Below, one piece after another: positions 36,450 to 44,896 of a stretch of DNA of 64,000 nt. Source of the DNA: JANMJD01 sp963828405 (GTDB taxonomy: Bacteria; Actinomycetota; Acidimicrobiia; Acidimicrobiales; Ilumatobacteraceae); the NCBI GenBank assembly GCA_963828405.1, contig CAWHEG010000012.1, positions 161,371 through 225,370 on the forward strand. Direction: 5' to 3'. Numbering within the stretch: position 1 is the first letter of the stretch; each line of letters opens with the position of its first letter. The notes beneath the pieces are model-generated. The model was not told the DNA's origin. It was given only the letters and a program-made list of their open reading frames with translations, and did no database searches. The position numbers were made by a program, and so were the translations under genes.

Positions 36450-37261
36450 GCGGGCCGATGACGATCTTCGATCGGCTCCGCGATCTGATCCGCAGCGAGG
36501 GCCCGGTCGCCCTGGCCACGGTGATCGACGGTCCGGGTGTCGGCAGCCGCCTGCTCATCGAGGGCGACGGCACGACGATGGGTTCGCTCGGCCACCCCGA
36601 GCTCGATCGCATCGTGACGCGCGACGCAGCCGCCGAGCTCGAGGCCGGTCGCACCGGCGTGCGCCACTACGGACCGGAGGGACAGGCCACGCCCGAGGAT
36701 CTCGCCGACACCCCGACGGTCAGTGTCTTCGTCGAGAGCTGGGCGCCCCCACCGCAGATGTGGATCTTCGGTGCCGTCGACTTCACCGCCGCCCTCGGCA
36801 AGGTGGCCAAGATCCTCGGCTACCGGGTGATCGTGTGCGACGCCCGCGAGATCTTCGCCACGCGGCGGCGGTTCCCGATGGCCGACGAGGTGATCGTCAC
36901 CTGGCCCACACCGGTCTTCGCCGATCGGGGCGCCTCGCTCGGCACCCGCGACGCGGTGTGCATCCTCACCCACGACCCCAAGTTCGACGTGCCGGCGGTG
37001 CAGGGGGCGCTGGCCACGCGGGTGGGATACATCGGCGTGATGGGGTCGCGCACGACCCATCAGAAGCGCCTGGAGCGCCTGGCCGAGGTGGGCGTGACGG
37101 CGGCGGCCGACCTGGCCCGGCTGATGTCGCCGATCGGACTCGACCTCGGGGCGCGCAGTCCCGAGGAGACGGCCGTGTCGATCTGCGCCGAGATCATCGC
37201 CCGCCGCACGGGCCGTCACGTCCCGTCACTGCGCGACGGCACGGGCGCCATCCACTCGTGA
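36446..37261 (+). CDS. XdhC family protein (N-terminal plus Rossmann domain)
   Basis: 271 aa. A degenerate XdhC N-terminal region (EGPVALATVIDGPGVGSRLL) precedes the C-terminal NAD-like Rossmann domain: IFGAVDFTAALGKVAKILGY, ILTHDPKFDVPAVQGAL, GYIGVMGSRTTHQKRLERL, MSPIGLDLGARSPEETAVSI. The usual GxGHxxxAL loop is here GAVDFTAAL, so His is replaced. GTG 36446 overlaps the previous stop; ATG 36458 is an alternative. It presumably matures the hydroxylase large subunits encoded upstream. Confidence 0.9.
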   Translation: MSGPMTIFDRLRDLIRSEGPVALATVIDGPGVGSRLLIEGDGTTMGSLGHPELDRIVTRDAAAELEAGRTGVRHYGPEGQATPEDLADTPTVSVFVESWAPPPQMWIFGAVDFTAALGKVAKILGYRVIVCDAREIFATRRRFPMADEVIVTWPTPVFADRGASLGTRDAVCILTHDPKFDVPAVQGALATRVGYIGVMGSRTTHQKRLERLAEVGVTAAADLARLMSPIGLDLGARSPEETAVSICAEIIARRTGRHVPSLRDGTGAIHS

Positions 37262-37275
37262 TCGCCGGCGCCTGT

Positions 37276-38118
37276 TCAGGCGGCGACGCCGACCACCAGT
37301 GCGCGCGCTGCGCTGGAGCCGTGGTGAGCGACGATGCGGACGGTGTTGCCACTGTTGGGGGCGTCGACGAACGCGTCCCCCACGCCGAGGGCCAGGCTGA
37401 CGTGGCCGGGATACCAGAGCACGTCGGCCGGCTGCACCGTGCTCAGGTCACCGTGGGGCAGGAGGTGGATGATCGCACTCGACTGGTGCGGCAGATCCGC
37501 GCCGGCGATGCTCCATGCCCAGGCCACCAGCCCGGAGCAGTCGAAGGCGCTTCCCGGGGTCGACGAGGCGTAGCGGTAGTCGACGCCCACCTGGGTGAGC
37601 GCGGCGAGCAGCGCTTCCATCCGTCGATCCGACGTCCGGCTCCAGGCGTCGAGCAGGCTCGTGGGGTCGAGCCCGGTCGCCGCTCCGACGCTGCGGCTCA
37701 GCGCCTCGAGGCCGACGGCATAGGCACCGCGGTCGGCTCGGGCCAGCGATCCCAGCGCGCCCATCGCCCCGACGACGACGGCCGACGGCGGCCCCGCCTC
37801 GAAGGCGGCGAACGGCACGGCGCCCGGGCCGGCGGGCGGGGCGGCCGGCTGCGCCGGGATCGCCTCGCGCTCGGCGGCGATCAGCCCGTCGGCCCCGGCC
37901 CCGTCGGGACGAGCCAGGTCGGGCTGGATCGCGGCGGCCCCGGCCGCGCCGGACTGGGCCGCCGTGGGCCAGAGGGAATCGAACGACACTGCTTGGGCAG
38001 TCACCCCGCCGGCTCCGAGGAGCCGGGCCTGGACCGGACCGGGTTGGCACGCAGCGAGTACGGCGATCGAGAGTGGGGCGATCGCGACACGCACGAGCGA
38101 CCGGGTACTTGGAGGCAT
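37276..38118 (-). CDS. NlpC/P60-family lipoprotein peptidase
   Basis: 280 aa. Signal peptide with lipobox VLAAC near residue 24, a long Ala/Pro-rich central region, and a C-terminal NlpC/P60 domain: catalytic Cys in FDCSGLVAWAW, ADLPHQSS, and His in PGHVSLALGVGDAFVDAP. It probably cleaves peptidoglycan stem peptides. It is transcribed opposite to the maturation genes on both sides, splitting them. Confidence 0.87.
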   Translation of the reverse strand: MPPSTRSLVRVAIAPLSIAVLAACQPGPVQARLLGAGGVTAQAVSFDSLWPTAAQSGAAGAAAIQPDLARPDGAGADGLIAAEREAIPAQPAAPPAGPGAVPFAAFEAGPPSAVVVGAMGALGSLARADRGAYAVGLEALSRSVGAATGLDPTSLLDAWSRTSDRRMEALLAALTQVGVDYRYASSTPGSAFDCSGLVAWAWSIAGADLPHQSSAIIHLLPHGDLSTVQPADVLWYPGHVSLALGVGDAFVDAPNSGNTVRIVAHHGSSAARALVVGVAA

Positions 38119-38194
38119 GGGGTTCTGATTCCTCTCACGGCGCGACGGGCGACGCCGATGGTCGGTCGTGGTTCCACCTGGTGCTGTTCAGCGG

Positions 38195-38357
38195 GGTGCC
38201 GTGCAGCTCGAAGCTGTGCGGCACGGTGCCGTGCAGCGCCGTACGAGAGCGCCACCCCGAACGACCACGATCTAGGTCGTTCGGCTCAGTCCGGAAACAA
38301 CGTATCCCACGAAGATGGCGATTTGCAACCATTCCGTAATGCATTCGACATATGTCG
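38195..38357. repeat. Structured intergenic region between NlpC and MobA-like genes
   Basis: Seen: direct repeats GGTGCCGTGCAGC at 38195-38207 and 38225-38237; an imperfect 13-bp hairpin (38196-38208 with 38212-38224, 2 mismatches); a perfect 10-bp hairpin CCGAACGACC/GGTCGTTCGG (38257-38266, 38275-38284) with an 8-nt loop; and palindrome CGACATATGTCG (38346-38357). Promoter regions of two divergent genes overlap here. No known riboswitch consensus was recognised. Confidence 0.5.
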
Positions 38358-38378
38358 TCGACGGGAAGGCATCACGCG

Positions 38379-38978
38379 ATGACCCCCGACTGGCCGATCG
38401 AGGCCGGCCTCGTGGTCGGCGTGCTGCTCGCCGGTGGCGCCGGGAGTCGCTTCGCCGGCCCGACCCACAAGCTGTTGCGCCCGTTCCGCGGCCGACCGAT
38501 GTACCGCTGGGGTGTCGAGGCGATCCTCGACGCCGGCCTGCCGGCCGTCGTCGTCTGGGGCGCGCTGAGCGAGACCCCGCCTCTGCCGGACGGAGTCACC
38601 GTGCTCGACAACCCGCGGTGGGCCGAGGGGATGGCCACGACGCTGCAGGTGGCCGTCGGCCACGCCCGGCGCATCGGCGCCGAGGCCATCGTCGCCGGCC
38701 CCGCCGATCAGCCGCTGATCCCGGCGACGGCCTGGCGCCGGGTCGCCGACGCCGACGGGCCGATCTGCGTGGCCACCTACGCCGGCCGCCGGGCGAACCC
38801 CGTCCGGCTCCGCCACGACGTGTGGCCGTTGCTCCCGCTCACCGGAGATGTCGGCGCCCGCGATCTCATGGGAATGAGGTCCGACCTCGTGCTGGAAGTA
38901 GCCTGCCCGGGGAATCCCGCCGATATCGACACCCTCGAGGACTACGAACGATGGAACTGGTCAACGCGTTCACCGTGA
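38379..38978 (+). CDS. MobA/MocA-like nucleotidyltransferase (Mo cofactor)
   Basis: 199 aa. NTP-transferase motifs VGVLLAGGAGSRFAGPTHKL, GPADQPLIPATAW and NPVRLRHDVWPLLPLTGDVG, as in MocA-type molybdopterin cytidylyltransferases that build the MCD form used by xanthine/CO-dehydrogenase family enzymes. GGAAGG lies 10 nt before ATG 38379; an ATG at 38352 inside a palindrome has no ribosome site. It overlaps CoxG by 28 nt. Confidence 0.85.
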   Translation: MTPDWPIEAGLVVGVLLAGGAGSRFAGPTHKLLRPFRGRPMYRWGVEAILDAGLPAVVVWGALSETPPLPDGVTVLDNPRWAEGMATTLQVAVGHARRIGAEAIVAGPADQPLIPATAWRRVADADGPICVATYAGRRANPVRLRHDVWPLLPLTGDVGARDLMGMRSDLVLEVACPGNPADIDTLEDYERWNWSTRSP

Positions 38979-39718
38979 ACGCACCGATCGACAAGGCGTG
39001 GGCGACGCTCACCAACCTCGAGTTGATCGCTCCGTGCATGCCGGGAGCCCAGCTCACCGAGATCGAGGGCGAGAACTACCGGGGGCACGTCAAGGTCAAG
39101 GTCGGCCCGATCACGGCCCAGTTCAAGGGGCAGGCCCACTTCGTCGAGCGCGACGAGGTCAACCATCGCGCCGTGCTGCGCGGCGAGGGGCGTGACACGG
39201 GGGGCAAGGGCAACGCCTCGGCCCTGATCACCGCCCAGCTCGATCCGGTCGGTGACGACTCGACCAACTGCGTGGTCACCACCGACCTGACGATCACCGG
39301 CAAGGTCGCCCAGTTCGGCCGGGGTGCGATGGCCGACGTGAGCGACAAGCTGCTCAAGCAGTTCGTCCACAACCTCGAGACTCAGGTGCTCAGCCAGGGG
39401 GGTGCCACTCCCGCGGCGGCGACCGAGGCGGCCCAGCCGCCCGCTGCCCAGCCGCCCGCTGCCCAGCCGCCCGCGGGCGGCGCGCCGACCGAGGCCGCGG
39501 CGGTCGAGGCCCCGACGGCCGGTGAGGTGCTCGCCCCGCCGACGGGGCAACCGGCCGGCGCACCGGAGGAAGCACCCAAGGTCCGCAAGATCGACAGCAA
39601 GCCGGCCGAGCCGATCGACCTCATCGAGACGGCCGGGGCCACGATGCTCAAGCGCCTGGCCCCGATCGGCATCGTGGTCCTCCTGATCCTGATCCTGCTG
39701 CGGCGCCGCAAGGCCTGA
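38951..39718 (+). CDS. CoxG-like SRPBCC protein with C-terminal membrane anchor
   Basis: 255 aa. SRPBCC (CoxG) domain at residues 1-150: FTVNAPIDKAWATLTNLELI, CMPGAQLTEIEG, VKVKVGPITAQFKG, GRGAMADVSDKLLKQFV. A Pro/Ala-rich linker and a C-terminal transmembrane helix (APIGIVVLLILILL) ending RRRKA follow. CoxG proteins link CO-dehydrogenase-type enzymes to the membrane and to the quinone pool. This fits electron delivery from the S-L-M enzyme. The last gene of the 18-kb block. Confidence 0.9.
   Translation: MELVNAFTVNAPIDKAWATLTNLELIAPCMPGAQLTEIEGENYRGHVKVKVGPITAQFKGQAHFVERDEVNHRAVLRGEGRDTGGKGNASALITAQLDPVGDDSTNCVVTTDLTITGKVAQFGRGAMADVSDKLLKQFVHNLETQVLSQGGATPAAATEAAQPPAAQPPAAQPPAGGAPTEAAAVEAPTAGEVLAPPTGQPAGAPEEAPKVRKIDSKPAEPIDLIETAGATMLKRLAPIGIVVLLILILLRRRKA
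39431..39475 (+). repeat. Three 15-bp tandem repeats in CoxG linker
   Basis: The unit GCCCAGCCGCCCGCT is repeated at 39431, 39446 and 39461 (last base of the third copy differs). It encodes AQPPA repeats in the linker between the SRPBCC domain and the membrane helix. Copy number may vary between strains. Confidence 0.85.
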
Positions 39719-39737
39719 GCACGTCGGTCGGGCGGCG

Positions 39738-40199
39738 ATGAACGACCGCGAACACGTCGCCCTGCTCCTCGGTCGCCGGCCGCTGGCCGAGTTCGACGTG
39801 GTGGTCCGCGATGACGATGGGGCGCCCGTCGTCATCCGCAACCACCCCCTGCTCCCCGACGGCACCCCGATGCCGACCCGGTACTGGCTCGTCGGGCGCA
39901 CCACCTCGGCCGCGGTCGGCAACCTGGAGTCCGCAGGGGGGGTCGATCGGGCGGAGGCCGAACTCGGCCTGGAGTGCATCGCCCGGGCCCATGCCCGCTA
40001 TGCCGCCGAGCGTGACCGCGCCCTCCCCCCGGGGTACACCGGCCACCGCCCGGCCGGAGGGGTGGGCGGGACCCGCGTAGGGGTCAAGTGCCTCCACGCC
40101 CACTACGCCTGGTACCTGGCCGGTGGCGACGATCCGGTCGGCGCGTGGGTTCAGGCCCGGCTCGACGAGCGCAGCGACTCCCCCCGGCCGTCGCCATGA
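39738..40199 (+). CDS. DUF501 family protein
   Basis: 153 aa. Family features: LLGRRPLAEFDVVVRDDDGAP, VIRNHPLLPDGTPMPTRYWL, GGVDRAEAELG, GVGGTRVGVKCLHAHYAWYL with conserved Cys and His. Biochemical role unknown. It normally sits directly after the ftsB-like gene and before ppx, with which it shares an ATGA overlap here. Confidence 0.92.
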   Translation: MNDREHVALLLGRRPLAEFDVVVRDDDGAPVVIRNHPLLPDGTPMPTRYWLVGRTTSAAVGNLESAGGVDRAEAELGLECIARAHARYAAERDRALPPGYTGHRPAGGVGGTRVGVKCLHAHYAWYLAGGDDPVGAWVQARLDERSDSPRPSP

Positions 40200-41131
40200 C
40201 CGTTGCCGCCGTCGACATCGGGACCAACACGGCCACGCTCGTCGTCATGTCATCCGACGGGGTGGTGCTCGACCATGTCGTCACCGTCACCGGTCTGGGG
40301 CGGGGCCTGGCCACCTCCGGGGTGCTGCACGACGACGACATCGAACGTGCGCTCGGGGCCTTGGCCGGCCACCGCACCCGGGCCGAGCGGCAGGGCGCGG
40401 CGATCGTCGCGGCCGCGGTGACCGATGTCGGCCGCCGGTCGGCCGACATCCACCGCTTCCTCGATGCCGCCGAGGGCCCGCTCGGGATCCGCCCCGCCGT
40501 CATCGACGCGGCCGGCGAGGCGCGCCTGTCGTGGATCGGCGCGTTGGGTGATCTGGATGCGGCCGCTCCGGGGTCGCTCGTCGCCGTCGTCGACATCGGG
40601 GGCGGGAGCAGTGAGATCGCCCTCGGCGACCCCGCCTCGGGCGAGCCGCGCTCATTCTCGATGCCGATCGGCTCGTTGCGGCTGGCCGGCGAGCTGCGCC
40701 ACGACCCTCCCCGACCCGACGAGCTGACCAATGCCATCGGTCTCGCCCTCGATCACCTCGATGACGCGGTCCGCCACCTCCCCGATCTGGCCGAGGCGGC
40801 CACCGTGGTGGGCGTCGCCGGAACGATCGTGACCGTCGCCGCGATCGAGATCGGCCTGGCCGAGTGGGACGAGCGCCGGGTCCACGGCTTCCGGCTCACC
40901 CGGGCCGCCGCCGAGGACGTCTTTCGCACGCTGGCCACCGAGTCCGCAGCCCAACGCGTCCACAACCCGGGGCTGCCGGCCGACCGCGCCGATGTCATCG
41001 TCGGCGGCTGCTGCGCGCTCGTCGCCGTGATGCGCCGCCTCCAGCTCGACGAGATCGTCGTATCGGCCCGCGGTGTCGCCCACGGTCTGGCCGTCGACAC
41101 GCTTCGCAGGGCTGCCGGCGGTGCCGGGTGA
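40196..41131 (+). CDS. ppx: Exopolyphosphatase / GppA-type phosphatase
   Basis: 311 aa, the short Ppx form. ASKHA-fold motifs: VAAVDIGTNTATLVVM (phosphate 1), VAVVDIGGGSSEIALG, and VVGVAGTIVTVAAIEIG. It degrades polyphosphate or pppGpp. ATG 40196 overlaps the DUF501 stop, and its own stop overlaps the following GTG. It completes the conserved eno-ftsB-DUF501-ppx group. Confidence 0.9.
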   Translation: MTVAAVDIGTNTATLVVMSSDGVVLDHVVTVTGLGRGLATSGVLHDDDIERALGALAGHRTRAERQGAAIVAAAVTDVGRRSADIHRFLDAAEGPLGIRPAVIDAAGEARLSWIGALGDLDAAAPGSLVAVVDIGGGSSEIALGDPASGEPRSFSMPIGSLRLAGELRHDPPRPDELTNAIGLALDHLDDAVRHLPDLAEAATVVGVAGTIVTVAAIEIGLAEWDERRVHGFRLTRAAAEDVFRTLATESAAQRVHNPGLPADRADVIVGGCCALVAVMRRLQLDEIVVSARGVAHGLAVDTLRRAAGGAG

Positions 41132-41766
41132 GCAACGTCCCCCGCCACCAGCACCCGGCCGCAGGCACGATCGGCGGCCTACGGCTCTACGGCCGGCGGG
41201 TCATGCTGCGACCGTTGGTCGGTCCGGACTTCTCCGCGTGGGGTGAGGTCCGGCGCCTCAACGAGGAGTGGCTGCTCCGCTGGGAGCCGGCACGCGCCGT
41301 CGGGGCGCCCGATCCGTCGCGCAACCGCGACGCCTTCCTGGCCAGGTGCAGCAACCGCGACAAGGAACGCCAGTACGGCCAGGCCCACAGCTTCGGCCTG
41401 TTCGTCGACGGGTCGGTCGTCGGCGAGGTCAACCTCAACAACGTGCAACGCGGGGCCGCCCAGAACGCGACGCTCGGCTACTGGATCGACCAGCGCCACG
41501 CCGGACAGGGCTATGTCCCCGAGGCGGCGGTGATCACCCTCCGCTACGCCTTCGACGAGCTGCGCCTCCACCGCGTCGAGGTGTGCATCGTGCCACGCAA
41601 CCGCAACAGCCGCCGCGTGATGGACAAGCTCCAGCTCCGTGAGGAGGGTGTCGCGCGGGGCTTCCTCGAGATCGCCGGGACGTGGGAGGACCACGTCCGC
41701 TATGCGATCACCGCCGAGGAGTGGGCTGCCCGCAGGGGCGACCTCGTCGGGCACTGGCTGGCCTGA
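41128..41766 (+). CDS. GNAT-family (RimJ/RimL-like) acetyltransferase
   Basis: 212 aa. RimJ-type features: RVMLRPLVGPDFSAWGEVRR, VGEVNLNNVQRGAAQNATLG, acetyl-CoA-binding YWIDQRHAGQGYVPEA, HRVEVCIVPRNRNSRRVMDK. It might acetylate a protein N-terminus or a small amine. Start GTG 41128 forms GTGA with the ppx stop, so it belongs to that operon. Confidence 0.88.
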   Translation: MSNVPRHQHPAAGTIGGLRLYGRRVMLRPLVGPDFSAWGEVRRLNEEWLLRWEPARAVGAPDPSRNRDAFLARCSNRDKERQYGQAHSFGLFVDGSVVGEVNLNNVQRGAAQNATLGYWIDQRHAGQGYVPEAAVITLRYAFDELRLHRVEVCIVPRNRNSRRVMDKLQLREEGVARGFLEIAGTWEDHVRYAITAEEWAARRGDLVGHWLA

Positions 41767-41819
41767 CCCCGCCGCCTGGCGGAATGGGCCAACCAGTGCC
41801 CGCTGGAGGATCCCGGTGC

Positions 41820-42146
41820 TCAGGCCTCGTCGATGAGCAGGCGCAGGGCGTGAGCCTTGGCCTGACGCTCCGCCGTGCGCCGCTTCCAGGACTTCAACTT
41901 CCAATGCCGTAACCGGCGGGGGCTCGCCGTGGCCTTCGCCTTGGCACGATCGGCATCATGGTGGTGCTCGGGTTTCCATTCCGCCCCGGGCTCGTCGGCA
42001 TCGTCGGGCTCGAGGCCCCCCGATGCCACCATGGTCGCCACCGTGTGCAACTCGGTGCTGATCCGGTGTCGCTCGCCCCGGGCATGTGCCCTGAGTTCGG
42101 CGCGCGATGCCGGCACGACCTCTTGGTTACGGTGCCTGTTGCTCAT
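41820..42146 (-). CDS. Small highly charged hypothetical protein
   Basis: 108 aa, rich in Arg, Lys, His and Glu, with no hydrophobic segment. The N-terminus SNRHRNQEVVPASRAELRAH and the C-terminus WKLKSWKRRTAERQAKAHAL suggest a nucleic-acid-binding or ribosome-associated role, but no family is recognised. GGGAGG about 6-10 nt before the ATG supports translation. The 42147-42318 spacer holds no gene, only a short CAAGAC/GTCTTG hairpin at 42249-42263. Confidence 0.6.
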   Translation of the reverse strand: MSNRHRNQEVVPASRAELRAHARGERHRISTELHTVATMVASGGLEPDDADEPGAEWKPEHHHDADRAKAKATASPRRLRHWKLKSWKRRTAERQAKAHALRLLIDEA

Positions 42147-42318
42147 CCTTGCCTCCCGCTCACGCTGGTTGACTCGTCAGAACTCCCCCTGGGGACACCG
42201 TACCGCGCGCCCACCCCGGAGGGAAGGATCGAAAGTCCCTGTTCGGATCAAGACATCGTCTTGCCCGCCCGGTGGCGCTACGACCACCCGTTGTCAGCAC
42301 TCGGGTGTCTCGACGCCG

Positions 42319-43185
42319 TCAACCCTCGGCCAGGCTCAGCCGACCGGCGACAAGCGAGGCGTTCCCGGGCAGACCGGTCATCTCCCGGCGCATGTGGCGC
42401 AGCCGACGCACCTCGTCGAACCCGTCGGCGAGCAACGACTGGAGGTGACCGCTGCCCGGCGGCACGCAGATCCTCGGCGGGGCGGCCCAGGGCAGTCGCC
42501 GGGCGAAGGCGACGAGCCGCCGGCAGGTCGCCTCGTCGCGGGCGACCAGCGGACCGATCCCCGTGTCGGTGGCGACCACATAGCCGACGACGTCGCCCCG
42601 CCGGTCGAGCGCCATCGCCTGGCGGCCGGGCACCTGGGCGAGCAACACCCGCAGCAAGCGGTGGCGCGACGCGCCGAACGCCTCGGCGTCCAGCGCGGCC
42701 ACCGCCCCGGGATCGACGTCGACCAGACCCCGGGGCGGCGGCCCAGCGGCCGCCCAGCCCTCGCCGGCGGCGAGGACCCGGGTCACTCCGTGGTCGGCGA
42801 ACCCCATCCTGGCGTACAGCGGACCGCCGGCCGGCGAGGCGTCGAGCACCGCCGCACAGCCGTGCGACCGGAGCATCGCGGCCACCCCTTCCGTGACGAG
42901 TTCTCCCAGGCCGCGGCGTTGCTCGGCGGGCTCGACGGCGATCAGCCCGATCCAGCCGAATCCGGCGTCCGGATAGGCGATGCCGCACCCGGCGCCCACG
43001 ACCCGGACGAGCCCGCCGTCGGTCGCCTCCTCGGCGACGAACAACCCGTCGGGCTGGGTGATCGCGAAGCGGTCGATCGAGGAGCGCCACGAGCCGCCCG
43101 AATAGGCCCGGACCATCAGCGCGTCCATCGCCTCGAGCGCCGCCGGTTCGAGGGGAGCGACGACCCGGCGGATGTTCGGGCTCAT
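42319..43185 (-). CDS. GNAT-family N-acetyltransferase, two-domain
   Basis: 288 aa. The N-terminal GNAT core (WIGLIAVEPAEQRRGLGELVTEGV with the Q-R-R-G-L-G acetyl-CoA loop; LDASPAGGPLYARMGF) is followed by a second acetyltransferase-like half (VVGYVVATDTGIGPLVARD), as in YitH/Acetyltransf_18 proteins. Substrate unknown. The gene starts 7 nt after the DUF885 gene ends on the same strand. Confidence 0.86.
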   Translation of the reverse strand: MSPNIRRVVAPLEPAALEAMDALMVRAYSGGSWRSSIDRFAITQPDGLFVAEEATDGGLVRVVGAGCGIAYPDAGFGWIGLIAVEPAEQRRGLGELVTEGVAAMLRSHGCAAVLDASPAGGPLYARMGFADHGVTRVLAAGEGWAAAGPPPRGLVDVDPGAVAALDAEAFGASRHRLLRVLLAQVPGRQAMALDRRGDVVGYVVATDTGIGPLVARDEATCRRLVAFARRLPWAAPPRICVPPGSGHLQSLLADGFDEVRRLRHMRREMTGLPGNASLVAGRLSLAEG

Positions 43186-43192
43186 CGCCGCC

Positions 43193-44890
43193 TCAGGCGT
43201 CGGGCGGCGCGGGCAGCGCGGACAGGGCGGGCAGTTCGGCGGCGAGGTCGTCGAGGCCGACGGAGCCCATCGACAACGCCGCCATGTGCCACGCCTTGAG
43301 GTCGAAGGGGCGGCCGGACGCGGTGCTGTGCCGCCGTGCCGCCTCGCGACCGGCGAGCCACACCCGCTCACCGAGTTTGTAGCTGATCGCCTGAGCCGGT
43401 AGGCCGAGGTAGCGGACCCACTCGCTGTCCATGAACTCGGCGTCCTTGAGCGCATGGGCGGCCAGGAACTCCCGGCCGAGCTCGGCAGTCCAGCGCTCCC
43501 CCGGGTGGAAGGGCTGGCCACCGGGGATCGGCAGGGAGAGGTGCATCCCGATGTCGACGATCACCCGCGTCGCCCGCAACTGCTGGGCGACGAGGTAGCC
43601 GAGCCGGCGGGCCGGATCGTCGAGGAAGCCCAGTTCGTCCATCAGGCGCTCGGCGTAGAGGGCCCAACCCTCGATGTTCCCGCTGACCGAGAACACCGAC
43701 TGGAAGATCGACAGACGCGGCGCCTCGTGGACCCACTGCGCCAACTGCATGTGATGGCCCGGGACACCCTCGTGGTAGCAGGTCGAGTACTCGATCCACA
43801 GCGGGAACCGTCGGCGTCCGAGGGTCGGGTACCACGTGCGCCCGGGACGGCGGAAGTCGGCCGTCGGCGGCGAGTAGTACTGGGCGGCGGCGGATCCCGG
43901 CGGGGCGATCATCGCCTCGATGTGGTCGATCTCCCCAGCAAGATCGAAGTGCGTGCCCTGCAGAGCAGCGACGGTGTCGTCCATCAACTGCTGCAGCCAG
44001 GCGCGCAGCGCATCCTCACCCTCGACGGCCTCCCCATGGCGATCGAGGAGCACGGCGACCGCCGCCGGCGTCTCGCCGGGGTACAACGCCGAGGCGAGCA
44101 CCTCCATCTCCGCCTCGATCGAGCCGAGTTGCTCCCAGGCCCAGGCGTAGGCCTCGTCGATGTCGAGCGCACTCCCGAGGAACTGGCGCACGCCGAGGGC
44201 GTAACGCTCCCGGCCGACCCCGTCGGGTGTCGTGGACGCGGCGGCAGCGTAGGGCCCGGCGAGCCACTCGGCGAGCTCCCCGACGGCAGCCGAGGCCTTG
44301 CGGGCGGCTGCACCCAGGCGGGTCGACAGCGCGGGAGGGCCCTGGGCGGCCAGGCTGTCGAACCACGGGGCCGACCCATGGTGCCCGGCCCACGTGGCCA
44401 GCATCCGGGCAGAGGCCACCGCCTGACGGGGAGCAGCCGTGAGCCGTGCCGCGACACCGGCTTCGAGCGCGGCGCGCAGCGACCGGTATGCCTCCGGCAC
44501 GGCCTCCATCCGACCGGCGATGTGGGCCCAGTCCTCGACGCCGGCCCGGGGCATCTGATCGAAGACCTCGCGGATCGCGCCGGCGGGCGAACCGATGACC
44601 CGCAGCGGGCGCAGGTCTTCCGACGCGTCATGTGCGGCCAGGGCGGTGCTCAGACGGTCGATCATCAGCCGGCGGCAGCGGGCATCGGCGGTGTCGTCGG
44701 CGGCGACCGGCAAGCTGTCGAGGGCGACGAGCGCCCGACGGGCGAGGTCCGCCCGCTCGGCCGCCCCGGCCGGGGAGAAGTCGCCGAGCTCCGCCTCGTG
44801 ACCCGGTATCCCGAGGCGGGTGGCCAACGCCGGCTGGAGCACGGCCAGGTCGTCGACGTAGCTGTCGGCGAGCCGACGAACCGCCCCCAT
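43193..44890 (-). CDS. DUF885 family, zinc-metallopeptidase-like
   Basis: 565 aa, cytoplasmic (no signal peptide). Helical DUF885 protein with the HExxH-related metal motif STCYHEGVPGHHMQL and downstream GWALYAERLMDELG carrying the third ligand Glu. Further family signatures are AQYYSPPTADFRRPG and LPAQAISYKLGER. Probably a peptidase; substrates undetermined. It follows the enoyl-CoA hydratase gene by 6 nt. Confidence 0.88.
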   Translation of the reverse strand: MGAVRRLADSYVDDLAVLQPALATRLGIPGHEAELGDFSPAGAAERADLARRALVALDSLPVAADDTADARCRRLMIDRLSTALAAHDASEDLRPLRVIGSPAGAIREVFDQMPRAGVEDWAHIAGRMEAVPEAYRSLRAALEAGVAARLTAAPRQAVASARMLATWAGHHGSAPWFDSLAAQGPPALSTRLGAAARKASAAVGELAEWLAGPYAAAASTTPDGVGRERYALGVRQFLGSALDIDEAYAWAWEQLGSIEAEMEVLASALYPGETPAAVAVLLDRHGEAVEGEDALRAWLQQLMDDTVAALQGTHFDLAGEIDHIEAMIAPPGSAAAQYYSPPTADFRRPGRTWYPTLGRRRFPLWIEYSTCYHEGVPGHHMQLAQWVHEAPRLSIFQSVFSVSGNIEGWALYAERLMDELGFLDDPARRLGYLVAQQLRATRVIVDIGMHLSLPIPGGQPFHPGERWTAELGREFLAAHALKDAEFMDSEWVRYLGLPAQAISYKLGERVWLAGREAARRHSTASGRPFDLKAWHMAALSMGSVGLDDLAAELPALSALPAPPDA

Positions 44891-44896
44891 GTCGGC

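Noticed and set aside
38119..38351. c-di-AMP (ydaO) riboswitch before the NlpC/P60 gene
   Set aside because: Expected by context, but the conserved GGGGUGAAUCC and CCGACAGCU blocks are absent.
42249..42263. CAAGAC/GTCTTG hairpin as a terminator
   Set aside because: Only a 6-bp stem with a 3-nt loop and no T-tract; weak compared with the katG hairpin.
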